Source: Paenibacillus pabuli
Lineage (GTDB): Bacteria; Bacillota; Bacilli; Paenibacillales; Paenibacillaceae
Reading direction: 5' to 3'
Length of the DNA: 64,000 bases
Assembly: GCF_039831995.1 (NCBI RefSeq)
Contig: NZ_JBDOIO010000003.1
Span: forward strand, 2,170,001-2,234,000
The notes beneath the pieces are model-generated. The model searched no databases and was not told the DNA's origin. It saw only the letters and a program-made list of their open reading frames with translations. Position 1 is the first letter of the stretch; each line of letters begins with the position of its first letter. This document shows positions 16,491-26,141 of the stretch, piece after piece. Both the position numbers and the translations under genes were made by a program.

Positions 16491-17966
16491 TTATGCTAGA
16501 CTGCCCACACGTTCCTCATTCCCCTGTTCGTTCATGACGACCAGTGTGAATTCGTCACCACCCATTCGGGCCAGCATCACGTTATCCATGCCTTTTGCAT
16601 CTGATTCACGGATCGCCTTAAGAATTCTGTCGCTGACTTCCCTAAGAAAAACATCCCCGATGGAATGGCCCAGCGAATCATTGATCATCTTGAAACGATC
16701 GATATCCATCACCATCACGGCAAACGAACGATTGGATATTACGGAAGATGCAATCGTTTCAGCAAGGACCTCATCCAGTTTCCTTCTGTTCGGCAAGCCG
16801 GTAAGCGGATCATGCGTGGCTTGATGACGAATCATCTCCTGCGCCTGCTTCTCTTCTGTAATATCCTTGATTAGGATATGGCTGCCGACATCTTTGCCTT
16901 CAATCAAAACAGGCACGACGCTAATGCTTAAATCCAGATGCTGTCCATCGATCCCTGTCATACTTGCCGTATAATAACGTTGTTCAAGGCTTGCACTCGA
17001 TAAGCCCAAGCTTTGAAGCTGACTCGAACTCCAGTGGATATCAATATGCTTCGATATTTCATCCAGAGAGCGATTGACTACCAGTCGCTCCGGATATCCT
17101 GTAATACGCGTAACCGCGGCATTTATCCCTTTGACAATCCCCTCGTTATTTACCGATATAATGGCGTCTGAATGGTTCTCATACAGAGCTTGGTACCATT
17201 GTTCATTTTCACGAATTCGCTGATCTTTGATGGACATTCGTTGATTGATATAGATACCAAAGAGTGTCAGTCCAAGTGTAAGGAATGTACCTGCTGCAAC
17301 CAAGTATGCCAATAATCCCGGTTCAATCTGCATCATGGAATTTACCATCTGGGCATGCGAATGCTGATGAAATTGCGCAGCCGACATCCCTGTGTAATGC
17401 ATGCCTGTGATTCCCAGCCCCATAATGAGCCCGCTGCCCAATTTGAAAACCCATGTGAACCGGGTCTGATGCTGGCTCAAATAATACATTAGCCATAGTG
17501 CTGCAAAGGAGGCACCTGCTGCGATGAGTACAGATAAAAGCACCATGTTTGCCTCGTAACTTATTGGAACGGACATGGCAGCCATGCCTACATAATGCAT
17601 GCTGGTGATGCCCGCCGTCATGAGCAGACCGGCAATAACAATCTGGCGCAAATTGCCCGATTTCCGGCCTGCGATGTGTAACGCAATACCTGATGCAGCA
17701 ACCGCTAGCAGGACGGACAGGACGACTTTGTCCATGGAATAGGACACGTTCATAGGAAGAACAAAAGCCAGCATGCCCACAAAATGCATGGACCAGATGC
17801 CAAGTCCCATGGACATGGCACCGCTGGCAAGCCATACGGTTCTGGATATTCCTTTGGCCAAGCTTACCCGGCCAGCAAGGTCAAGCGCAGCATAAGATGC
17901 AAGGGCAGCAATAATGTAAGATAAAACAACCAGTTCCAAGTTATACGTTCCATGTAGGTGCTCCAC
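16491..17966 (-). CDS. MHYT-PAS-GGDEF c-di-GMP signalling protein, truncated by an in-frame TAA inside the GGDEF domain
   Basis: The N-terminus holds a membrane MHYT sensor of about seven helices, with the repeated M-H-(F/Y)-(V/T)-G-M motif seen three times (SMHFVGM, SMHYVGM, GMHYTGM), thought to bind a metal for gas or redox sensing. A PAS domain follows (YQALYENHSDAIISV onward), then a GGDEF domain with D-P-L-T-G-L-P-N-R and the active-site GGDEF. The frame ends at TAA 16493-16491, about 15 residues past GGDEF, while the rest of GGDEF and an EAL domain continue in the same frame. I place the start at GTG 17966, where AAAGGAAAG precedes and the conserved LHGTYN-x-x-L-V-V-L-S-Y begins. ATG 18065 is too early. 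The full gene would run 15486-17966. Confidence 0.8.
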   Translation of the reverse strand: MEHLHGTYNLELVVLSYIIAALASYAALDLAGRVSLAKGISRTVWLASGAMSMGLGIWSMHFVGMLAFVLPMNVSYSMDKVVLSVLLAVAASGIALHIAGRKSGNLRQIVIAGLLMTAGITSMHYVGMAAMSVPISYEANMVLLSVLIAAGASFAALWLMYYLSQHQTRFTWVFKLGSGLIMGLGITGMHYTGMSAAQFHQHSHAQMVNSMMQIEPGLLAYLVAAGTFLTLGLTLFGIYINQRMSIKDQRIRENEQWYQALYENHSDAIISVNNEGIVKGINAAVTRITGYPERLVVNRSLDEISKHIDIHWSSSQLQSLGLSSASLEQRYYTASMTGIDGQHLDLSISVVPVLIEGKDVGSHILIKDITEEKQAQEMIRHQATHDPLTGLPNRRKLDEVLAETIASSVISNRSFAVMVMDIDRFKMINDSLGHSIGDVFLREVSDRILKAIRESDAKGMDNVMLARMGGDEFTLVVMNEQGNEERVGSLA

Positions 17967-18137
17967 TCCGTCTTTCCTTTCAACCGGGAAGTATCTTGAA
18001 TGTAGGCATAATGTAAAAAAGAAGGCAGCGCACTGTCCGGGTGACAGGCACTCCCTTCGCATCATTTTGACTCGTGACCACCCGCTTCCATAGCACGGCA
18101 GCCATACATCAGAAACCCGTTAATAGTGATGTTATAT

Positions 18138-18166
18138 AGTCTAAACGTCCTAGGGACGAAAATCAA
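18138..18166 (-). promoter_or_regulatory. Candidate promoter of the MHYT gene
   Basis: On the minus strand TTGATT (18166-18161) and TAGACT (18143-18138) are 17 bases apart. The spacer contains the inverted repeat CGTCC-TAG-GGACG (18146-18158, plus-strand reading). The rest of the 17967-18322 gap holds the LacI-gene terminator and nothing else I can name. Confidence 0.35.
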
Positions 18167-18283
18167 CACTTTTTCCCAGTAAGGCGGAATATTAAGACAG
18201 ATTATTATCCTTCAAAAATGAAGCGATTTGACATAAAGATTCCTTTAGGACACCTATGTACTCTTCTCACATTTTACATACCC

Positions 18284-18309
18284 AAAAAGCACAGCCAGCG
18301 GCTGTGCTT
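18284..18309 (-). terminator. Terminator of the LacI-family gene at 18323
   Basis: AAGCACAGCC pairs with GGCTGTGCTT around a 3-base loop. The five-A run at 18284-18288 gives a U tract on the minus strand. Confidence 0.85.
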
Positions 18310-18322
18310 GGTTCGCAGACTG

Positions 18323-19327
18323 TCACACTTTGACAGGTGCCGTGGTCTGCCGGACAACCAGATTGGAAGGCTCCGTAACGACCGGCGGAGAATAGTCCGG
18401 GTTTTCAATCATCGCAATCAGATACTCAATCGATTTGATGCCGATCGAATAGATGTTTTGGTTAATTGTGGTTAAACCCGGCTTAAACACCTGAGCATAG
18501 TACGTGTTATCAAATCCAACGACAGAAATGTCTTCAGGCACGCTTAGGCCGTGTTTCTCAATCTCATGAATGGCACCAAATGCGGCCATGTCTGAAGCAC
18601 AGACGATCCCTGTCGGTTGGTCTTTCAATGCCAGCAATCGCCGTGCAGCCTTACTTCCCTCTTCAAAGGAATAATCACATACTTCCAGATAAACAGTCGA
18701 ATACGGAATACCGCATTCGCGCAGCCCTTCACGGTAGCCTTCCAGGCGAAGATTAGCTACGGCAGGCCCAAGTGTACCCGAAATATAGGCAATCTTGTGA
18801 TGGCCCAGCTCATGCAAATGCTTGACGCTCATTGCAATGGCATTGGAATTATCCGTAGTAATGTATCCGGCCCGTTTGCCAAACAAATCCGTGTCAATAA
18901 ACATGGTCGGAATCTCTGCTTGAACCAATTCCTCGATACTTTTGTTGTCTCTTCCTTCTCCGAACACAACAACACCATCCACATTCCGGCTGCGGCAATG
19001 TTTGATAAACGAGTATCCCGGATCGTCGAAACGTGTGGACAATCGGACAAGATCATAACCGCTATTCTCCAGTGCTGTCTTGATCCCTTCCAGCAATTCC
19101 GAAACAAACGGATTGGTAAAGGGAACCGTGAGCAGCACCCCTACCGTCCATGAACGGCGTTTTACAAGTCCGCGCGCCACCACATTCGGTTGATATTTCA
19201 ATAGTTCGATGGCTATATTGACTTTTTTGCGAGTTTTGTCACTTACATCGGGATAATCGTTCAGCACTTTGGAAACGGTTGCAACAGATACGCCCGCTTC
19301 TTTGGCCACATCATGGATAGAAGCCAC
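18323..19327 (-). CDS. LacI-family transcriptional regulator (orphan)
   Basis: 334 residues. The N-terminal helix-turn-helix reads ASIHDVAKEAGVSVATVSKVLN (2-23) with the hinge helix near YQPNVVARGLVKRR, followed by a periplasmic-binding-protein-like effector domain ending in the F-x-N-T-Y-Y-A...P-x-L-T-T-I block. Such proteins usually repress sugar genes and respond to a sugar or sugar phosphate. The start is GTG 19327, with GAGGTGATCA upstream. No sugar gene is adjacent (a signalling gene on one side, a chemoreceptor on the other), so the target and ligand cannot be told from context. Confidence 0.9.
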   Translation of the reverse strand: MASIHDVAKEAGVSVATVSKVLNDYPDVSDKTRKKVNIAIELLKYQPNVVARGLVKRRSWTVGVLLTVPFTNPFVSELLEGIKTALENSGYDLVRLSTRFDDPGYSFIKHCRSRNVDGVVVFGEGRDNKSIEELVQAEIPTMFIDTDLFGKRAGYITTDNSNAIAMSVKHLHELGHHKIAYISGTLGPAVANLRLEGYREGLRECGIPYSTVYLEVCDYSFEEGSKAARRLLALKDQPTGIVCASDMAAFGAIHEIEKHGLSVPEDISVVGFDNTYYAQVFKPGLTTINQNIYSIGIKSIEYLIAMIENPDYSPPVVTEPSNLVVRQTTAPVKV

Positions 19328-19457
19328 CTGATCACCTCAACCTCTTTCAAATCCCCTGTCTCCGGCTGCATTTACTATGACATTCGGCAGGTTTGTCTAC
19401 CCATTATAGCTTAAAACAGCCAGAAACGGTATCACAGGATCCTTGGGTATTAGCAGC

Positions 19458-20462
19458 CTATATTTGCCTGTCCAGTTTTCTCAGATCCAGTGCAAGTTTC
19501 TCCATCGTGGTTGCGAATACCGCAAGTTCCTCCGAACGGGAAGCTTGGCGTCTCGCCCCTTGGGATGTGTTCTGGGACTCGTGTTGTACACTTCCAAGCT
19601 TCCTCATAATCTGTTCGAGATTCATCTGGATTTTCCCCTGTGCCTCACGTGAACTGGCCGCGAGCTTCCGGACTTCACTTGCAACAACCTCGAACCCCCG
19701 GCCGAATTCGCCTGCATGCGCAGCTTCGATGGCTGCATTCAGACCAACCAGATGACTTTGCTCCGAAATTTCACGAATAAGTTCCCCCATCTTGCCGATC
19801 TGATGGATCTCGTCGGTTAATGCCTCCAGCAATTCATGGGCTTGATCCTGTGAAGCTGCCGTTTCTCTCGCAACGTCCGAAATAGCCCGGGCATTCTCGT
19901 TCAATTCGCAGATCATTCCTGTCAGTTGCTGGGTAATCTGCGTCACTGCCTGCAATGTATGCTCCTGTTCTGCGGCGAGCTGATGCAATTTTTCTTTTTC
20001 CTTCTTCTCGTAAGCCTCAAGAACAAGCTGGGAATCCAGATTAAACATTTTGCTGAGTGCCTGGATGACACGATGCCAGGAATCAGGGATCACCTGCTGA
20101 AATATGCTTGTGGCAATATCAAGATAAACCATATATGTCCCCAGATAATAATCTTCGGATAATCCAATGCGTGAATGCACCAATCCAATCGCAATACGCT
20201 GTTCAATATAAGCCTCGTCCACGATGCCGTCAGTCATAGACAGCCAGTACATTTGCTGCGTTTCTTTCAAACGTTCAATGGAAGAAAACCGGGTAATCAT
20301 CTCTTCGAGTTCCGGATAACTCCCGACATGATTGTAGAAGTGATCCACCACGTCATGCACAACCTTTTTAAATACCGATCTGTGGTCGGCAAGCAGTTGA
20401 AGATCTGTCCTGGTCAGTCCAATATAATCGAGTTGCTTTTGTCTTGCTGCAGTAACACTCAT
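19458..20462 (-). CDS. HemAT-like globin-coupled chemotaxis transducer (soluble)
   Basis: The 334-residue protein has no membrane segment. Residues about 10-170 form a protoglobin sensor domain. His96 in GLVHSRIG, followed by Y-Y-L-G-T-Y, is the expected haem-proximal histidine. A linker (about 170-190) leads to a methyl-accepting signalling domain with [22 protein letters not shown] and [13 protein letters not shown], the CheA/CheW hairpin tip. HemAT proteins sense oxygen and steer aerotaxis through CheA. The start is ATG 20462 in [10 protein letters not shown], with AAGGAG upstream. The signalling domain is short, with little beyond the hairpin, as in other HemATs. The gene stands alone. 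Confidence 0.88.
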   Translation of the reverse strand: MSVTAARQKQLDYIGLTRTDLQLLADHRSVFKKVVHDVVDHFYNHVGSYPELEEMITRFSSIERLKETQQMYWLSMTDGIVDEAYIEQRIAIGLVHSRIGLSEDYYLGTYMVYLDIATSIFQQVIPDSWHRVIQALSKMFNLDSQLVLEAYEKKEKEKLHQLAAEQEHTLQAVTQITQQLTGMICELNENARAISDVARETAASQDQAHELLEALTDEIHQIGKMGELIREISEQSHLVGLNAAIEAAHAGEFGRGFEVVASEVRKLAASSREAQGKIQMNLEQIMRKLGSVQHESQNTSQGARRQASRSEELAVFATTMEKLALDLRKLDRQI

Positions 20463-20632
20463 AACTAGTTCCGTCAACTCCTTAATAACTACTAAAAAAC
20501 ACCAAATTGTTAAATTACTGTACCGATTATAGACTAAATGACCTAAATTTACATATACCATTAGAACTAATTTGCCACAAATTTAACCTTTGGTGTCAGT
20601 TTATTAGCGTGTATTGTAACAATTGTTCATGT

Positions 20633-20664
20633 AAAAAGGCCCCTTCACCTGCCGTGAAGGAGCC
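20633..20664 (-). terminator. Hairpin downstream of prkA
   Basis: GGCCCCTTCAC (20638-20648) pairs with GTGAAGGAGCC (20654-20664) with one mismatch. The A run at 20633-20637 makes it a terminator for the minus-strand prkA gene. Confidence 0.8.
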
Positions 20665-20710
20665 TCACAGCAGGCATCAGGAGCCTGATCCGGAATGGTT
20701 TTGATACAGA

Positions 20711-22606
20711 TTAGCGATTTAACAGACTGCCCACATAACGCAGCAGTTCATTCGCGCTGGCTGCCGTATATCCATGTTCCTCAATTAAGCGTTTGATTAC
20801 TTCGTTCATGCGTTTCAATTGTGTAGCATCCGGTGTTTTGGTTGAGGTAGTAATCTTGACAATGTCTTTCAGGTCTGCGAACAGCTTCTTTTCAATCGCT
20901 TCCCGCAGTCGGTCGTGGCTGCTGTATTCAAACTTGCGCTCTTTGCGGGAGTATGCCGAGATTCGGATCAGAATCTCTTCCCGGAATGCCTTTTTCGCAT
21001 TTTCGGAAATGCCGATCTGCTCCTCAATCGAACGCATTAAACGCTCATCCGGGTCCATCTCCTCATCGGTTAACGGATCACGAATTTTGGACCAGTTGCA
21101 GAAGGCCTCGATGTTATCGAGGTAATTTTCGAACAGCGTTTTGGCAGACTCTTCAAACGAGTACACAAATGCTTTTTGCACTTCCTTTTTGGCCAGTTCG
21201 TCATATTCTTTACGCGCCAGGGCAATAAAGTTCAGGTAACGCTCGCGTTCTTCTTTGGTAATGGAAGCATGCTGATCCAGACCGTCCTTGATTGCCCGCA
21301 AAATATCCAACGCGTTAATGCATTGAAGGTTTTGCTTAATCAAAGCACTGGATATCCGGTTGATGACATAACGTGGATCGATGCCGGACATGCCTTCATC
21401 CAGATACTCATTTTGCATTTCACGCAGATCGGCTTCCTTGTAACCCTCAACTTCCTCACCATCATACATCCGCATCTTTTTGACGAGATCCATGCCTTGT
21501 TTTTTCGTTTCCTTCAAGCGGGTAAGTATGGAGAAAATGGCTGCGGTCCGCAGCGCATGCGGTGCAATATGAACATGTTTCATATCACTTTGCTGAATGA
21601 GCTTTCCATAAATCTTCTCTTCTTCGGAGACCTTCAGATTATATGGAATCGGCATAACAATCATCCGGGATTGCAAGGCTTCATTCTTTTTATTCGAAAT
21701 AAACGATTTGTACTCCGACTCATTGGTATGAGCAACAATCATTTCATCGGCACTGATCAAGGCAAACCGGCCTGCTTTGAAATTGCCCTCCTGCGTGAGC
21801 GATAAGAGGTTCCACAGAAACTTTTCATCACATTTCAACATCTCCTGGAACTCCATCAGTCCACGGTTCGCTTTGTTTAACTCCCCGTCAAAACGATACG
21901 CACGTGGGTCCGATTCGGAACCAAACTCGGTAATGGTCGAGAAGTCGATGCTGCCCGTGAGATCTGCGATATCCTGCGACTTCGGATCGGACGGACTGAA
22001 TGTCCCGATGCCTACCCGATTGTCCTCGGAGATGATGACACGCTCTACCTTGACGCGGCTGATATCCCCGCCATATTCAGTACGAAGTCTCATCTGGCAG
22101 GATGGGCACAGGTTGCCCTCAATGCGGACACCGATTTCTTTTTCCACTTCGGGACGAAGCTCCAGAGGAATCAAGTGCAGGGGTTCCTCATGCATCGGGC
22201 ATCCCTCAATGGCGTAAACGGCACCTTTTTCCGTCCGTGAGAACTGTTCAAGACCACGTTTCAGCAATGTAACGAGCGTCGACTTCCCTCCACTTACAGG
22301 ACCCATAAGGAGCAAGATCCGTTTCCGAACATCCAGTCGGCGTGCTGCCGAATGGAAGTATTCCTCGACCAGCTTCTCAATGGAGCGATCCAGTCCAAAA
22401 ATCTCCTGTTCAAAAAACTTGTACCGTTTATGCCCCCCGACTTCTTCCACGCCAAACGATTCAATCATCTGGTACACTCGTGCGTGAGCCGTCATTGCCG
22501 GAGTCGGATCCTCTCTCAGCAGAGCAATATAATCTTCAAATGTTCCATTCCATGACAAACGGTCACTCTCTGCCTGATATTCCGCAACGCGTTCAAAAAT
22601 ATTCAT
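20711..22606 (-). CDS. prkA: PrkA serine protein kinase / AAA+ protein (sporulation)
   Basis: 631 residues, the same length as Bacillus subtilis PrkA. It starts MNIFERVAEYQAE. The P-loop GPVSGGKST lies near residue 100, followed by C-P-M-H-E-E-P and a C-P-S-C-Q motif, and the C-terminal kinase-like part runs to L-R-Y-V-G-S-L-L-N-R. PrkA works with YhbH and SpoVR in sporulation and stress; recent work on relatives suggests a AAA+ protease-like activity (from memory). The start is ATG 22606, with GGGAGGTACC eight bases upstream. The other two members of the group lie at 12801-15400 in this window rather than adjacent. Confidence 0.93.
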   Translation of the reverse strand: MNIFERVAEYQAESDRLSWNGTFEDYIALLREDPTPAMTAHARVYQMIESFGVEEVGGHKRYKFFEQEIFGLDRSIEKLVEEYFHSAARRLDVRKRILLLMGPVSGGKSTLVTLLKRGLEQFSRTEKGAVYAIEGCPMHEEPLHLIPLELRPEVEKEIGVRIEGNLCPSCQMRLRTEYGGDISRVKVERVIISEDNRVGIGTFSPSDPKSQDIADLTGSIDFSTITEFGSESDPRAYRFDGELNKANRGLMEFQEMLKCDEKFLWNLLSLTQEGNFKAGRFALISADEMIVAHTNESEYKSFISNKKNEALQSRMIVMPIPYNLKVSEEEKIYGKLIQQSDMKHVHIAPHALRTAAIFSILTRLKETKKQGMDLVKKMRMYDGEEVEGYKEADLREMQNEYLDEGMSGIDPRYVINRISSALIKQNLQCINALDILRAIKDGLDQHASITKEERERYLNFIALARKEYDELAKKEVQKAFVYSFEESAKTLFENYLDNIEAFCNWSKIRDPLTDEEMDPDERLMRSIEEQIGISENAKKAFREEILIRISAYSRKERKFEYSSHDRLREAIEKKLFADLKDIVKITTSTKTPDATQLKRMNEVIKRLIEEHGYTAASANELLRYVGSLLNR

Positions 22607-22961
22607 GCTTGGTACCTCCCATGGCTCCTTTAGTGTGATTGTCAACCATTCCGAATGGTATGAAGAAATCAATAGAATTGCAGCTCCTGCTTGAATACCA
22701 ATCTGCGGTCCGGATTAGTCCCGCCACCCTCTGTCCAAACGTATTGTATTGTTGTGAAAAGTGTATTACATACCTATGCGGCAAATCGGATAAGTTGACC
22801 TCTTTTTTTTCAATTCACGGTTCACAATTTCGGCTTTTCCCTGTTCTATCAGACATCTTGTGCCTTCAGAAAAAAAAGCACGCTTATGGTATAATGAAGG
22901 TTCTAATTCAGGAAACCGGACAACGTCCCGCCACGGACAACTTCTTGGGAAAGGAGCAGGA
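22607..22961. other. Divergent intergenic region between prkA and the DUF2161-like gene
   Basis: An AT-rich 355-base gap. It carries an extended -10 (TGGTATAAT, 22887-22895, plus strand) that would serve the gene at 22962. I could not pick a convincing sporulation sigma factor site for prkA. Confidence 0.4.
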
Positions 22962-23828
22962 ATGATGGCAGTAAAATACGAGACCGAGTTATATTCGCCT
23001 CTAAAAGCCTTTTTCGAACAGCGAGGGTTTCTCATCAAGGCTGAAGTCAGACATTGCGACCTCGTCGGTGTCAGATCTGATCAGGACGAACCACTAATTG
23101 TGGAGATGAAGAAAACGTTCAATCTTTCGTTGTTGCTCCAGGGAATGCAGAGACTAAAACTGAGTCCATTTGTATATCTGGCTGTAGAGCGCAATCGGAG
23201 CAAACGCGGGGCTGTTAACCAGCGCTGGAGCGAACTCGCAGGACTGTGCCACCAGCTCGGGCTTGGCCTGATTACGGTGACGTTCTATAAGACAAAATCA
23301 CCACTCATTGATGTGTTGTGTGAGCCTGCGGCTTTGAACCGCCCAAACCATGTCCCTTCCCGCAGAGGTGGAGTACGGCGTCAACGGTTGCTGCGGGAAT
23401 TTGAAGAACGCAGCGGAGACTATAACACGGGCGGCAGTACCCGCAGGCAGTTGGTAACCGCATACCGGGAGAAGGCGCTGCGTGTTGCTTCTGCCCTGCG
23501 AACCCAAGGTGAAGCTTCCCCTGCCCTACTCGCGAGACAAACCGGAGTTGGGTCAGCTGCAGCCATTTTGCAAAAAAATTACTATGGCTGGTTCGAACGA
23601 TTGTCACGCGGGAAATACGTACTTACGATCAAAGGAGCTCAAGCCCTTACCGAGCATTCTCACATGCTGGAAGACCATGATACGTTGGAACAGCATATAG
23701 TGGTGCCAGGGAGTCTGGTCTCTTCAGAGGATTTTATGGTGGAAGAGCTAGGGGAAATCGCGGAGGCAACAGAGCAGTATCTGGTACATCAAGTCGGAGC
23801 TTCTGGCCCCATGTCCAAAAACAAATAA
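22962..23828 (+). CDS. DUF2161-like protein with a PD-(D/E)xK-type motif
   Basis: A 288-residue soluble protein beginning MMAVKYETELYSPL. The stretch HCDLVGVRSDQDEPLIVEMKK has the D-(x)n-E-x-K spacing of restriction-endonuclease-fold nucleases, with a conserved N-terminal E and a following Q-G-M-Q-R-L. The C-terminal half (about 160-250) looks like a winged-helix part (ALRTQGEASPALLARQTGV...LSRGKYVLT). This arrangement is what I recall for DUF2161 proteins, sometimes named phosphodiesterases. Activity is unproven. AAGGAG lies five bases before the first ATG and eight before a second ATG (22965). It ends at a strong bidirectional terminator and has no operon partner. Confidence 0.7.
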   Translation: MMAVKYETELYSPLKAFFEQRGFLIKAEVRHCDLVGVRSDQDEPLIVEMKKTFNLSLLLQGMQRLKLSPFVYLAVERNRSKRGAVNQRWSELAGLCHQLGLGLITVTFYKTKSPLIDVLCEPAALNRPNHVPSRRGGVRRQRLLREFEERSGDYNTGGSTRRQLVTAYREKALRVASALRTQGEASPALLARQTGVGSAAAILQKNYYGWFERLSRGKYVLTIKGAQALTEHSHMLEDHDTLEQHIVVPGSLVSSEDFMVEELGEIAEATEQYLVHQVGASGPMSKNK

Positions 23829-23843
23829 ATCGTGATGCATACA

Positions 23844-23881
23844 AAAGAGCCTGTTATCTCAGAGGAGATAACAGGCTCTTT
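23844..23881. terminator. Bidirectional terminator
   Basis: A perfect 17-bp stem, AAAGAGCCTGTTATCTC (23844-23860) with GAGATAACAGGCTCTTT (23865-23881), between convergent genes. Confidence 0.92.
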
Positions 23882-23905
23882 ATAAATGATTCTATATCAT
23901 TGCAA

Positions 23906-24532
23906 TTAGAAGCTTGCTGCTACATCAGCTGCCAATTTCAGGCCGGCATCCACGATCTCTTGGGAACGATCAGGAGAAGCGTTGTGACCTTCAACGATAA
24001 CGAGCTCAGGGTTTTGGATACCCCAGAAGTTAAGTACGTTTGTTACATATTTTACGGACATTTCAGCAGATGCCATTGGCTCTACGGAGTAAACGCCGCC
24101 ACGTGCATTCAGCAATGCCACTTTTTTGTCGCCAACCAAACCTACAGGGCCTTCAGCTGTGTATTTGAACATTTTTCCAGCTTGGCTCAAATAGGAAATG
24201 TAGTTTACCAGTGGTGCAGGGACTGTGAAGTTCCACAGCGGGAATGCAAATACCACTTTGTCTGCTGCCAGGAATTGATCTTGCAATTGTGCTGCGAGTG
24301 CAGCAGCTTGCTGCTCTTCAGCAGTTGCTTCGATACCGTTAGCTGCTTTATATCCACCTGTAATTACAGTATTGCCGTAGTAAGGGATATCTGTATTGTA
24401 GAGATCCAGCTCAGTGATCGTATCGCCTGGGTGGGATTCTTTGTATGCGCTCAAAAATGCATCGTACAATTTGACGCTGACTGCTTGATCTGCAGGACGG
24501 TCGTTTGCTTTTACAAATAAAATGTTGGACAT
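23906..24532 (-). CDS. azoR: FMN-dependent NADH-azoreductase
   Basis: 208 residues beginning MSNILFVKANDRP, a flavodoxin-like fold. The FMN phosphate loop follows beta-1; F-P-L-W-N-F-x-V-P-A-P-L-V-N-Y-I (about 100-115) and ARGGVYS are the flavin-contacting loops typical of AzoR/YocJ/YvaB. These enzymes reduce quinones and azo dyes by two-electron steps using NADH and protect against thiol stress. The start is ATG 24532, with GGGGGAACGAAC upstream. The longer reading upstream has no ribosome binding site. It is a single-gene unit. Confidence 0.93.
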   Translation of the reverse strand: MSNILFVKANDRPADQAVSVKLYDAFLSAYKESHPGDTITELDLYNTDIPYYGNTVITGGYKAANGIEATAEEQQAAALAAQLQDQFLAADKVVFAFPLWNFTVPAPLVNYISYLSQAGKMFKYTAEGPVGLVGDKKVALLNARGGVYSVEPMASAEMSVKYVTNVLNFWGIQNPELVIVEGHNASPDRSQEIVDAGLKLAADVAASF

Positions 24533-24778
24533 GTTCGTTCCCCCGTTTGTTAAAATATATGAGTGCTTCTCCTGAAATCGTGTTGAATACAGCTTATATA
24601 AAGAAAATAACAACTCATTAATACATATTATATATAAAAATGTTAGTGGATGCAATAACGTAATTACTTTGGGTTATGATATCCTTTATTTGTTTTTCTT
24701 AATTTCAACTTTTCACTTCGAAATCGCTGTTCTCACTGTTTTTTGATGAAAGCCGTTCTCGCTCTCGTTACCCTCCTG

Positions 24779-26002
24779 CTAATTGCGGGCAGTGAATTCC
24801 GAGATGGCTTCACTGATCAGGTTCATGCCCAGCAGCAGCTCGTCGCGCCCAGGATGACTAAAATTCAATCGAATGTGACGCTGATCCTGAACGCCTGTGG
24901 AACAGAGAGAACCTGGCAGAAAGGACACACCTTTGGAGAGTGCCACTTTGAGCAATGCTCCGCTATCCAATCCCTCGGGAAGTTGAACCCACAAATACAT
25001 GCCTCCTTTGGGGATGGAATACTGGACTCCTTTCCAGCCGGGCCTTTTGAGCAACTCAAGCATCAGCTTCAGTCTGATTTTGTACTCCCGGTTCAGCATG
25101 GAGAGATGGTCACTCCATTTAAATGGAGACTGGGCAAGCAGCTGATATAATAACCGCTGATTCATTGGACTGGATTGTCCGTCCGCAATCCGTTTGACCG
25201 AAGCCATGGCTTGTATCAAGGCAGGATGACCTGCCGCCCAGCCCGTGCGCAGCGCAGGTGCAACCGTTTTGCTGAACGAACCAATATATAGTACATGCCC
25301 GCCTTGATCAGCTGTATCGAGCGCAAATAACGAAGGAAACTTGCGGTAGAAGTCTGCCGTCTCCAGACCGTCGAAGTGGAGCTCGCCATACGAGTCATCC
25401 TCTACGAGCAGCACTCCGTAACGAGAGCACAGATCAAGCACGGCCTCTCTCCGTTCCATGGACCATAACATGCCGGTCGGATTCGAGAAGCTGGGCGCAG
25501 CAAAAAGCAGCTTTGGTCTCAGCTGCTGCATGTGGTGCTCCAATAGATCAGGCAATATACCGTCTGAATCGCCAAGGACAGGCACAATTTTGGCCCCTTG
25601 CATTTCCAGAACTTCAAGACAGCCTGGAGAGGTAGGATGTTCCACCAGTACGGAGTCCCCCGGCTCCAGCAGCAGACGCATCACCAAATCAATCGCCTGC
25701 TGGGTTCCTGTGGTCAATAAAATTTGCTCTGGCACTGTACGTATGTCTTTTCGGATATTCCAGTCCGTGTCCAGCCATTCTCTTAAAGGCCTGTAGCCTG
25801 CCAGCTCACCATACTGAAGAGCAGATGGCCCAGAACTGAATACAGACACTGCCGCTTCTTCCAGCAGCTTGAACGGAAATAATTCCTCTGCAGGTAACTC
25901 TTCGGCCAGAGAAATGAAATAATCCCGGCCAGACATTTCACGAATATCCCGGAGTGGTGAAGACAACAGCTTGTTTGTACGGGAGGCGAAGAAATATTTC
26001 AT
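24779..26002 (-). CDS. PLP-dependent aminotransferase class I/II (MocR/LysN-like aminotransferase without DNA-binding domain)
   Basis: 407 residues of fold-type I aminotransferase. It shows Y-G-E-L-A-G-Y-x-P-L-R, T-x-G-T-Q-Q-A-I-D-L, the S-N-P-T-G block and D-D-S-Y-G-E-L, then GSFSKTVAPALRTGW with the PLP-binding Lys, and the C-terminal R-H-I-R-L-N-F-S substrate arginine. The sequence type resembles 2-aminoadipate/valine-pyruvate aminotransferases and the catalytic part of MocR regulators, but there is no N-terminal winged helix. The substrate cannot be named from sequence. Single gene, opposite in context to neighbouring regulators. Confidence 0.87.
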   Translation of the reverse strand: MKYFFASRTNKLLSSPLRDIREMSGRDYFISLAEELPAEELFPFKLLEEAAVSVFSSGPSALQYGELAGYRPLREWLDTDWNIRKDIRTVPEQILLTTGTQQAIDLVMRLLLEPGDSVLVEHPTSPGCLEVLEMQGAKIVPVLGDSDGILPDLLEHHMQQLRPKLLFAAPSFSNPTGMLWSMERREAVLDLCSRYGVLLVEDDSYGELHFDGLETADFYRKFPSLFALDTADQGGHVLYIGSFSKTVAPALRTGWAAGHPALIQAMASVKRIADGQSSPMNQRLLYQLLAQSPFKWSDHLSMLNREYKIRLKLMLELLKRPGWKGVQYSIPKGGMYLWVQLPEGLDSGALLKVALSKGVSFLPGSLCSTGVQDQRHIRLNFSHPGRDELLLGMNLISEAISEFTARN

Positions 26003-26141
26003 CGGTCCGTTCCCCTTTCATCAATTCCGAACTGTGCTAGCAGTCCGCAGCCACTACAACCTATTCCTGCTGAACGCCGAATATGACGATCGGACCTGCC
26101 TCCTGTTCCAAACTCTGTACCTTAATCATGAAGAAAGGTTA

